From: Ohtaekwangia koreensis
GTDB taxonomy: Bacteria > Bacteroidota > Bacteroidia > Cytophagales > Cyclobacteriaceae
Assembly (NCBI RefSeq): GCF_900167975.1
Contig: NZ_FUZU01000003.1
Span: forward strand, 434,001 to 498,000
Length of the DNA: 64,000 nt
Reading direction: 5' to 3'
Shown here piece by piece: positions 26,975 through 34,117 of this stretch. The notes under the pieces were generated by a model. The model made no database searches. It saw only the letters and a program-made list of their open reading frames with translations, and had not been told where the DNA came from. A program made the position numbers and the translations under genes. Positions within the stretch are counted from its first letter, which is position 1. Each line of letters opens with the position of its first letter.

Positions 26975-27092
26975 CTGTAGAGGGAGGGCTCGAACCTCCA
27001 CGGAGCAGTTAGGTCGCCAAAGGCTGGACTTTATCCTGTAATCTCCACCCTCGAGACCGGAGGGCATGTCTGCCAAATTCCAACACCCTACA
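26975..27092 (-). ncRNA. tRNA-like structured RNA, copy B (upstream)
   Basis: About 118 bases, nearly identical to copy A in the acceptor, D and anticodon parts but with a shorter variable domain. Acceptor TGTAGGG pairs with CTCTACA; T arm is a perfect GGAGG-TTCGAGC-CCTCC; anticodon stem CCCTC/GAGGG keeps the same odd loop CGGTCTC. In the variable domain the outer helix is GGAG/CTCC and the inner helix CAG/CTG, so both helices differ from copy A by compensating base pairs. The terminal hairpin is GCC-TTT-GGC. A CA-rich leader precedes each copy. A short hairpin (CCGATAA/TTATCGG, 26951-26965) lies between the two. Confidence 0.72.
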
Positions 27093-27156
27093 ATAGATGT
27101 GTGTGGGTTTTGAGTGTGAGTGTGTTTTTCAGTGCGTCTCGTTGTAAATTATGTAA

Positions 27157-27188
27157 CAAAGTAACACCTAAACTAGTACCTGAATCAA
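27157..27188 (-). promoter_or_regulatory. Candidate promoter for the tRNA-like RNAs
   Basis: Minus strand TTG (27188-27186), 21 bases, then TTACTTTG (27164-27157), one base off TAnnTTTG. It lies 65 bases upstream of copy B and back-to-back with the lrp promoter. Confidence 0.45.
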
Positions 27189-27203
27189 TAAACGATCAGA
27201 ATA

Positions 27204-27237
27204 TTTGTATACTTTTCAATTTTATTTCATATTTTTG
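27204..27237 (+). promoter_or_regulatory. Candidate promoter of the Lrp/AsnC gene
   Basis: TTTG (27204-27207), 22 bases, TATTTTTG (27230-27237), a full TAnnTTTG match with a slightly long spacer. It lies 27 bases upstream of the start codon. Confidence 0.6.
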
Positions 27238-27263
27238 AATTAAACTTAAAACCAGATTTCAAT

Positions 27264-27728
27264 ATGGCCGAAAATTATAAAGTTGACAATGTGGATCTGA
27301 AGATTCTTGAGATTCTGATGCAGGATGCAAAGAAACCTTATACAGAAGTTGCCAAAAAAGCTTTCGTTTCGGGTGGTACAGTGCACGTACGCATGAACAA
27401 AATGGAAGAAGCCGGGATTGTTGAAAAGACTACACTTAAAGTTAACTATGCAAAACTCGGGTACGACATCACCGCTTTTATCGGGATATTCTTACAGAAG
27501 AGTGCCTTGTATGATCAGGTGATGGCGAAGCTTAAGGCTATTCCCGAAATCACCAGCATCCATTATACAACCGGTAACTATAGTATGTTTACCAAAATAC
27601 ATTGCAAAGACACGAATCACCTGAAGCAAGTGCTTCATGATAAAATACAACAGGTTGAAGGCATTGAACGTACGGAGACGATGATCTCTCTCGAAGAAAG
27701 TCTGGACCGCAGCCTTAACCTGACCTGA
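27264..27728 (+). CDS. Lrp/AsnC-family transcription regulator
   Basis: A 154-residue DNA-binding protein. The N-terminal winged helix-turn-helix is about residues 6-60 (VDLKILEILMQDAKKPYTEVAKKAFVSGG), and the C-terminal RAM domain, which binds amino acids and drives oligomerisation, is about 70-145. It probably senses an amino acid or related small molecule. It is divergent from the tRNA-like RNAs and shares their control region, so it may regulate them or itself. It has its own terminator, so it is not part of the SUF operon. Confidence 0.93.
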   Translation: MAENYKVDNVDLKILEILMQDAKKPYTEVAKKAFVSGGTVHVRMNKMEEAGIVEKTTLKVNYAKLGYDITAFIGIFLQKSALYDQVMAKLKAIPEITSIHYTTGNYSMFTKIHCKDTNHLKQVLHDKIQQVEGIERTETMISLEESLDRSLNLT

Positions 27729-27776
27729 ACCAACGCCAATCTTTTATAATAACTACACCATTCGAAAGAAACTTTG

Positions 27777-27806
27777 ATCCTGGCCTTAGAAGGCTGGGAT
27801 TTTTTA
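27777..27806 (+). terminator. Terminator after the Lrp/AsnC gene
   Basis: ATCC/GGAT and GCCTT/AAGGC helices separated by a TG-TG mismatch (27777-27800), then a run of T. Confidence 0.78.
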
Positions 27807-27978
27807 TGTCCTTGACTTCTAATTGATTGATTAACGGAGAGATCATAATTCCGCGCTGTCAAATGCTTTATAAGGCGATAGAAAACTTCTATGGGGAAAT
27901 AAACACGGTAGAGAACCTAAAAATCTCATTTTTGTTATAGCTTTGTAGGTTTATAATCAGTCTAAATAGACGAATTGA

Positions 27979-29424
27979 ATGAGTAAAGATAATCAGGTAT
28001 TAGAAGCGTTAACTTCCAAGGAATACGAGCACGGCTGGTCCACCAACATCGAGACCGATTCTGCTCCCAAAGGGTTGAACGAAGATATTATACGATTCAT
28101 TTCTTCCAAGAAGAATGAGCCGGAATGGTTACTTGAATGGCGTCTGGATGCATACCGCCAGTGGACTAAAATGAAAGAGCCTACCTGGCCAAACGTTACC
28201 TACCCTCCTATCAATTACCAGGATGTTATCTATTACTCGGCACCCAAGCAGAAGATAACACCGAAGAATCTGGAAGATGTAGACCCCGAATTGATAAAGA
28301 CTTTCGAAAAACTGGGAATCTCTCTAACAGAACAGAAGAGACTTACCGGTGTGGCCGTTGATGCTGTGATAGACAGTGTTTCGGTTGCCACTACATTTAA
28401 GGAGACGCTGGGAGAACTTGGAATTATATTCTGTTCCTTCAGTGAGGCTGTGCTGAAGCACCCTGATCTCGTGAAGAAGTATATGGGATCGGTTGTCCCT
28501 GTCAACGATAATTATTTTGCAGCACTGAACTCCGCAGTGTTTACAGACGGATCGTTCTGTTACATTCCGAAAGGCGTTCGTTGCCCGATGGAATTATCAA
28601 CTTATTTTAGAATCAATGCTGCCAACACCGGACAGTTCGAGCGTACGCTGATTATTGCTGATGAGGGATCTTATGTAAGTTACCTCGAAGGATGTACAGC
28701 ACCGATGCGTGATGAAAATCAATTGCATGCGGCTGTGGTTGAGATCTACGCGATGAAAGATGCACAGGTAAAATACTCTACCGTGCAAAACTGGTATCCC
28801 GGTGATAAAGAAGGCAAAGGTGGTATATATAACTTCGTTACGAAACGCGGTCTTTGCTTTGGCGATGGCTCGAAGATTTCATGGACGCAAGTTGAAACGG
28901 GATCAGCCATTACCTGGAAATATCCTTCGTGTATCCTGAAAGGCGATAACTCGATGGGTGAATTTTATTCGGTAGCCGTAACCAACAACTATCAGCAAGC
29001 TGATACCGGAACGAAGATGATTCACATTGGTAAGAATACCAAGTCACGTATTGTATCCAAAGGTATATCTGCTGGTCATTCGCAGAATAGCTACCGCGGA
29101 CAAGTACATATCATGAAACGCGCAGAAGGTGCACGCAACTTCTCTCAATGTGATTCTTTACTAATGGGCGATAAATGCGGTGCGCATACCTTCCCCTATA
29201 TCGATGTTGAGAATAACTCTGCGAAGATCGAGCACGAAGCAACTACATCCAAGATCGGTGAAGACCAGATCTTCTATTGCTTACAACGTGGTATAGATGA
29301 AGAATCAGCAGTAGCATTGATCGTAAATGGCTATGCGAAAGAAGTACTCAGCCAGTTACCGATGGAGTTTGCTGTTGAAGCACAGAAACTTCTCGCATTA
29401 ACCCTGGAAGGAAGCGTAGGATAA
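27979..29424 (+). CDS. sufB: Fe-S cluster assembly scaffold protein SufB
   Basis: Cytosolic 481-residue subunit of the SufBCD scaffold on which iron-sulfur clusters are built. Family stretches are [53 protein letters not shown] and the C-terminal [24 protein letters not shown]. First gene of a seven-gene SUF operon. A possible -7 element TAGCTTTG lies at 27938-27945, but without a good -33 partner. No sufA or sufR gene is present beside it. Confidence 0.97.
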   Translation: MSKDNQVLEALTSKEYEHGWSTNIETDSAPKGLNEDIIRFISSKKNEPEWLLEWRLDAYRQWTKMKEPTWPNVTYPPINYQDVIYYSAPKQKITPKNLEDVDPELIKTFEKLGISLTEQKRLTGVAVDAVIDSVSVATTFKETLGELGIIFCSFSEAVLKHPDLVKKYMGSVVPVNDNYFAALNSAVFTDGSFCYIPKGVRCPMELSTYFRINAANTGQFERTLIIADEGSYVSYLEGCTAPMRDENQLHAAVVEIYAMKDAQVKYSTVQNWYPGDKEGKGGIYNFVTKRGLCFGDGSKISWTQVETGSAITWKYPSCILKGDNSMGEFYSVAVTNNYQQADTGTKMIHIGKNTKSRIVSKGISAGHSQNSYRGQVHIMKRAEGARNFSQCDSLLMGDKCGAHTFPYIDVENNSAKIEHEATTSKIGEDQIFYCLQRGIDEESAVALIVNGYAKEVLSQLPMEFAVEAQKLLALTLEGSVG

Positions 29425-29501
29425 TAATGATTAAAGCCCCGAGTCTATACTATATAGACAAGCTTTACTCCCAAGTATAAATATAAAAGCAACGAATAGA
29501 G

Positions 29502-30257
29502 ATGTTAACAATAAAGAATCTACAAGCGAAAATCGGTGATAAACAAATCCTGAACGGAATCAACCTGGATATTAAGCCTGGTGAAGTGCATGCTATTATG
29601 GGACCGAACGGTTCGGGTAAGAGTACACTGGCATCTGTACTTGCAGGTCGTGAAGAGTTTGAAGTTACCGGTGGTGAAGTTGAATTTCTTGGAAAAGATC
29701 TTCTTGAGTTAGCACCTGAAGAACGTGCACGTGAAGGTGTATTCCTCGCGTTTCAATACCCGGTGGAAATTCCAGGGGTGAGCACTATAAATTTCATGAA
29801 GACTGCCGTGAATCAGATTCGTGTTCATCGCGGACAACAAGCTTTGGATGCAGTATCTTTTCTTGGATTGATGCGTGAAAAAATGAAACTCGTAGAGATT
29901 GATCAATCATTATTGAATCGTTCCCTCAACGAAGGTTTCTCCGGTGGTGAAAAGAAACGCAATGAAATTTTTCAAATGGCGATGCTCGAACCAAAGCTTG
30001 CTATACTTGACGAAACCGATTCAGGTCTTGATATCGATGCATTGAAGATCGTTTCAAACGGTGTGAACAAACTTCGTAATAAATCAAATGCTGTAATCGT
30101 GGTAACACACTATCAACGATTACTGGATTATATAGTGCCTGATTTTGTACACGTACTTTATAAAGGAAAGATTGTAAAATCCGGTACGAAAGAACTGGCC
30201 CTCGAGCTTGAAGCAAAAGGCTATGATTGGATTAAAGATGAAGTTTCTGTAGCCTAA
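29502..30257 (+). CDS. sufC: Fe-S assembly ATPase SufC
   Basis: An ABC-type ATPase of 251 residues that powers the SufBCD scaffold. Walker A GPNGSGKST (about 35-43), signature FSGGEKKR and Walker B LAILDETDSGLD are all intact. It follows sufB after 77 bases and precedes sufD by 10 bases. Unlike transporter ABC proteins it works in the cytosol with SufB and SufD rather than with membrane subunits. Confidence 0.97.
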   Translation: MLTIKNLQAKIGDKQILNGINLDIKPGEVHAIMGPNGSGKSTLASVLAGREEFEVTGGEVEFLGKDLLELAPEERAREGVFLAFQYPVEIPGVSTINFMKTAVNQIRVHRGQQALDAVSFLGLMREKMKLVEIDQSLLNRSLNEGFSGGEKKRNEIFQMAMLEPKLAILDETDSGLDIDALKIVSNGVNKLRNKSNAVIVVTHYQRLLDYIVPDFVHVLYKGKIVKSGTKELALELEAKGYDWIKDEVSVA

Positions 30258-30267
30258 CGCAAGTACG

Positions 30268-31575
30268 ATGAGTGTTACTGTATCTAAAAAAAATATAACC
30301 CAGGAAATTGCATCCGGAATTGAAAAAAATCTGGCAGCAAACATTTCTGATAGTGCACTACGGAAAGAAGCGTTAGAAGCTTTTCGTGCCCTTGGTCTTC
30401 CTGCCAATAAATCGGAAGAGTATAAGTTCACACCGATTACACGTGCGTTGGAGAAGAACTTTGAATTCTCTGGACCGAACGCAATTGTAAAAGAGTTTGA
30501 TATCACCCCTATAGCAATTCCGGGACTCGATGCAGATGTGTTGGTATTTTTGAATGGCGTGTTTTCAAAAACTGCGTCTTCGATCACATCAAAAAATCTG
30601 ACGGTTCTTACTATACAGGAAGCTATCGCTTCTAAAAATGAAGTAGCGCTGAAGCATCTTGGCAAGTATGCTGATTTTAAAACGGATGCTCTTGTTGCCT
30701 GGAACACCGCTGCATTTCAAGACGGTGTATTTGTGCATGTAGCGGATAATACAATCATTGAAAAACCGGTGGTGCTATATCATATTCATGATGCAAGCGC
30801 TGGCCAGGTTATATCCCTCAACAGAAACCTGATTATTGTTGGCAAGAGCAGTTCAGTTACTGTGCTTGAAAAATTTGACTCAACGGGTTCGGCTAATTTC
30901 TCGAATACCGTAACGGAAGCCATTGTTGCTGAGAATGCTGGTTTAGAATTATACTCTATCCAGAATGATAATGGACCACGTTATCAATTCGGACTCACCC
31001 AAATTCATCAGTCAAATTTCAGTCGCGTAAATACCTATACTTTTACGCTCAGTGGAAAACTGGTTCGTAATAACCTGCACTTTGTATTGAATGGCGAAGG
31101 AATTGAATCGCATATGTATGGACTATATTTATTGGCGAAAGATACACTGGCCGATAACCATACCGTTGTGGATCATAAGAAGCCTAATTCCTTTAGCAAT
31201 GAACTATATAAAGGGATCATGGGCGACAGCTCCAAAGGGGTTTTTAACGGAAAGATATATGTTCGTCCGGATGCCCAGAAGACAAATGCTTTTCAAGCAA
31301 ACCGAAATATACTCTTAACGGATAAAGCAACCGTTAACACAAAGCCACAGCTTGAAATCTGGGCCGATGACGTTAAGTGTTCTCACGGATGCACCACTGG
31401 ACAATTGGATGAAGAAGCACTCTTCTATCTCCAGACCCGTGGCATTGGCAAAGACACTGCGCTGGCCATGATGCTCTATGCATTTGCCGGTGAAGTATTA
31501 GAGTACGTAAAACATCCGGTGATTAAAGAATATCTAGATAACGTAATCAGCGAAAGGTTACATAAAAACTTTTAA
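30268..31575 (+). CDS. sufD: Fe-S cluster assembly protein SufD
   Basis: Partner subunit of SufB in the scaffold, 435 residues. The C-terminal core resembles SufB, with KTNAFQANRNILLTDKATVNTKPQLEIWADDVKCSHGCTTGQLDEEALFYLQTRGI, including the conserved Cys and His near the SufB interface. The N-terminal quarter is more variable, as usual for SufD. It is followed by sufS after two bases, indicating tight coupling. Confidence 0.96.
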   Translation: MSVTVSKKNITQEIASGIEKNLAANISDSALRKEALEAFRALGLPANKSEEYKFTPITRALEKNFEFSGPNAIVKEFDITPIAIPGLDADVLVFLNGVFSKTASSITSKNLTVLTIQEAIASKNEVALKHLGKYADFKTDALVAWNTAAFQDGVFVHVADNTIIEKPVVLYHIHDASAGQVISLNRNLIIVGKSSSVTVLEKFDSTGSANFSNTVTEAIVAENAGLELYSIQNDNGPRYQFGLTQIHQSNFSRVNTYTFTLSGKLVRNNLHFVLNGEGIESHMYGLYLLAKDTLADNHTVVDHKKPNSFSNELYKGIMGDSSKGVFNGKIYVRPDAQKTNAFQANRNILLTDKATVNTKPQLEIWADDVKCSHGCTTGQLDEEALFYLQTRGIGKDTALAMMLYAFAGEVLEYVKHPVIKEYLDNVISERLHKNF

Positions 31576-31577
31576 GT

Positions 31578-32825
31578 ATGGTTTCCTCCTCTCCGGCTAT
31601 AACCCGTAAACTTGATATTGAGGCGATCCGAAAAGAATTTCCGATCCTGCATCAGCAAGTAAACGGACGTGATCTGGTATATTTTGATAATGCTGCCACT
31701 TCGCAGAAACCTTTAAGCGTAATCAACGCACTGATCGATTACTATAAAGGTTACAATGCCAACATTCATCGCGGCATCCATACATTAGCGGAGAAGGCAA
31801 CGAAAGCATATGAAGAAACACGCCATGCTGCGAAACGTTTCATTAATGCACAATCCGAACAGGAAATCATCTTTACACGTGGCGTTACTGAAAGTATAAA
31901 TCTCGTATCGTCTTCCTATGGAAGAGCCTTTATTAAAGAAGGTGATGAGATTATAATCTCTGGCCTGGAGCACCATTCAAATATAGTTCCATGGCAGTTC
32001 GTATGCGAAGAGAAGAAAGCTACGCTACGGACAATTCCGGTGTCTCCGGAGGGCGAACTGGATCTTGATGCGTATCGAAAATTACTTTCATCAAAAACAA
32101 AACTGGTATCTATCAACCATGCTTCCAATAGCCTGGGTACTATAAATCCCGTAAAGGAAATTATAAAACTGGCGCACGAAGTTGGAGCGGTTGTACTGGT
32201 TGATGGAGCGCAAGCCGGAGCACACATTGAAATTGATGTGCAGGATCTGGATTGTGATTTCTATTGCCTCTCATCGCACAAGATGTATGGCCCTACCGGA
32301 ACAGGTATACTATATGGTAAGAAAGAACTTCTGGAAAAGATGCCTCCTTACCATGGTGGTGGTGAAATGATCAAAGAAGTAACCTTCGAGAAAACTACGT
32401 ATAACGATCTCCCTTATAAATTCGAAGCGGGTACTCCAAACATTGCTGATGTAGTAGCCTATAAAGCTGCATTTGATTTCATTAACGAACTTGGTAAGGA
32501 AAATATAGCGGCCCACGAACATGAGTTGCTGGTATATGCAACCGAACGCGTTTCGAAATTAAAATCAGTGAAGTTGATTGGCACAGCCAAACACAAGGTT
32601 GGTGTCTTATCGTTCGCGGTGGAGGGTATACACCATTTTGATATCGGGCAGATGTTGGATGCACGCGGAGTCGCGGTTCGTACCGGGCATCATTGCACGC
32701 AACCTCTAATGACTTGTTTCGGAATTGAAGGAACTGTGCGGGCTTCTTTTGCAGTTTATAATACGAAACAAGAGATTGATCAGCTTGTGGAAGGACTGGA
32801 GCGGATCATTAACTTCATGAAGTAA
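31578..32825 (+). CDS. sufS: Cysteine desulfurase SufS
   Basis: PLP enzyme, 415 residues, that removes sulfur from cysteine for cluster assembly. The PLP lysine lies in SSHKMYGPTG, and the active-site cysteine in RTGHHCTQPLM near the C-terminus. YFDNAATSQKP and ANIHRGIHTLAE are typical group II desulfurase stretches. It stands between sufD (2 bases) and sufE (3 bases). Confidence 0.97.
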   Translation: MVSSSPAITRKLDIEAIRKEFPILHQQVNGRDLVYFDNAATSQKPLSVINALIDYYKGYNANIHRGIHTLAEKATKAYEETRHAAKRFINAQSEQEIIFTRGVTESINLVSSSYGRAFIKEGDEIIISGLEHHSNIVPWQFVCEEKKATLRTIPVSPEGELDLDAYRKLLSSKTKLVSINHASNSLGTINPVKEIIKLAHEVGAVVLVDGAQAGAHIEIDVQDLDCDFYCLSSHKMYGPTGTGILYGKKELLEKMPPYHGGGEMIKEVTFEKTTYNDLPYKFEAGTPNIADVVAYKAAFDFINELGKENIAAHEHELLVYATERVSKLKSVKLIGTAKHKVGVLSFAVEGIHHFDIGQMLDARGVAVRTGHHCTQPLMTCFGIEGTVRASFAVYNTKQEIDQLVEGLERIINFMK

Positions 32826-32828
32826 CTT

Positions 32829-33263
32829 ATGACTGTCAATCAGATTCAAGACGAAATCATTAGTGAGTTTTCCCTGCTGGATGGAGATATGGAAATGACC
32901 GTATTCTACATCATGGAGTTAGGACAAAAGTTACCGGTGATGCCGGAATCTGACAAAACAGAAGAAAATGTAGTAAAGGGCTGCCAATCTAAAGTGTGGT
33001 TAACTGGTATAGTAAAGGATGAGAAGATTTTCTTTACGGCCGATAGCAACACCGCTATAACAAAAGGTTTGGTGAGCTTGCTGGTAAGAATCTTCAATGG
33101 ACAAACTCCGGATACGATTCTGAATACAGACCTATATTTCATGCACAAGATCGGGATGGAACGATTCATTGGGACACAACGTTCCAATGGTTTTGCCGCC
33201 ATGATCAAACAAATGAAACTGTATGCGCTTGCTTTTAAAACTAAAATGGAAGTAAAGTCATGA
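32829..33263 (+). CDS. sufE: Sulfur acceptor protein SufE
   Basis: A 144-residue protein that takes persulfide sulfur from SufS to the SufBCD scaffold. The acceptor cysteine is in VKGCQSKVWL (about residue 52). Spacing to sufS is 3 bases, and its end overlaps the next gene's start by four bases (ATGA), so the two are translated together. Confidence 0.95.
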   Translation: MTVNQIQDEIISEFSLLDGDMEMTVFYIMELGQKLPVMPESDKTEENVVKGCQSKVWLTGIVKDEKIFFTADSNTAITKGLVSLLVRIFNGQTPDTILNTDLYFMHKIGMERFIGTQRSNGFAAMIKQMKLYALAFKTKMEVKS

Positions 33264-33607
33264 GTGAGCAAGTTGAAAACGTAAATCTGTCATCTACTTC
33301 TGTTGCCGACCTTCGGGACAAAGTGGTACAAGCCATCAAAACGGTTTACGATCCGGAAATTCCGGTAGATGTATATGAGTTGGGCCTCATTTATGAAATC
33401 AATGTTTATCCGGTTAACAACGTGTACGTCCAAATGACGCTTACGTCACCCTCCTGCCCTTCTGCAGAGGTAATTCCGGGTGAAGTGGAACAAAAAATTA
33501 AAGCCATTGAAGGTATCAATGATGTGAAAGTTGAAATTACCTTTGATCCTCCCTATACGCAGGACATGATGAGTGAAGCTGCGAAACTTGAACTAGGATT
33601 TCTATAA
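33260..33607 (+). CDS. sufT: SufT-like MIP18/DUF59 Fe-S maturation protein
   Basis: A 115-residue protein of the MIP18 (DUF59) family. The core KTVYDPEIPVDVYELGLIY and MTLTSPSCPSAEVIPGEV match SufT-type maturation factors; the conserved Asp-Pro-Glu and the single Cys in SPSCPS are in place. Such proteins help deliver clusters to target enzymes such as lipoate synthase. It overlaps sufE by four bases. Confidence 0.93.
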   Translation: MSEQVENVNLSSTSVADLRDKVVQAIKTVYDPEIPVDVYELGLIYEINVYPVNNVYVQMTLTSPSCPSAEVIPGEVEQKIKAIEGINDVKVEITFDPPYTQDMMSEAAKLELGFL

Positions 33608-33644
33608 TTTGTTATACTATCAGATTTAACTGTCAATAAAAACT

Positions 33645-34061
33645 ATGTATCCCGAACAATTAGTAGCACCTATGCGCACCGATCTTACGAGCGCAGGTTT
33701 TGCTGAATTAAAGACTTCTGAGGAAGTTGATAACTACCTTCAAAACAAAAAAGGAACAACTTTACTGGTTATCAACTCTGTTTGTGGTTGTGCAGCCGGT
33801 GCGGCGAGACCCGGAGTAAAGTGGGCCTTGCAATCTTCTCCCAAGAAACCTAGCAACCTGGCTACGGTATTCGCTGGTGTCGATAAAGAAGCTGTTTCAA
33901 AAGCCAGAGAATATACGCTTCCATATCCTCCTTCTTCTCCAGCTATTGCTTTGTTTAAAGATGGAGAATTAGTACATTTTGTTGAGCGCCATCACATTGA
34001 AGGCAGAAATGCTCAAATGATTGGCGAGCACCTTGCCGAAGTTTTTGAAGAATTTTGTTAA
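33645..34061 (+). CDS. Bacilliredoxin (BrxA/BrxB, YphP-like)
   Basis: A 138-residue thioredoxin-like protein with the bacilliredoxin motif Cys-Gly-Cys in INSVCGCAAGAARPGV. In Firmicutes these proteins remove bacillithiol from oxidised cysteines. It closes the SUF operon (37 bases after sufT) and is followed by a terminator. Its position suggests protection or repair of thiols during cluster assembly. The redox partner here is unknown; some Bacteroidota are reported to make bacillithiol. Confidence 0.9.
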   Translation: MYPEQLVAPMRTDLTSAGFAELKTSEEVDNYLQNKKGTTLLVINSVCGCAAGAARPGVKWALQSSPKKPSNLATVFAGVDKEAVSKAREYTLPYPPSSPAIALFKDGELVHFVERHHIEGRNAQMIGEHLAEVFEEFC

Positions 34062-34063
34062 TA

Positions 34064-34092
34064 AAAAAAGCGGGTTTATAGCCCGCTTTTTT
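34064..34092. terminator. Bidirectional terminator after the SUF operon
   Basis: AAAAAAGCGGG (34064-34074) pairs with CCCGCTTTTTT (34082-34092) around a seven-base loop. It serves the SUF operon and the convergent M16 peptidase gene. Confidence 0.9.
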
Positions 34093-34117
34093 ATTTTACA
34101 AGTACTGGATTCAGGAG

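Noticed and set aside
26720-27092. CRISPR array or ordinary tRNA pair
   Set aside because: Only two units, of unequal length with different inserts, so not CRISPR. The loop lacks U33 and the variable domain is far too long for ordinary tRNAs.
26770-27092. tmRNA or a group I intron in a tRNA-Leu gene
   Set aside because: No tag reading frame and a full anticodon arm, so not tmRNA; the insert is in the variable region, not the anticodon loop, and is too short for a group I intron.
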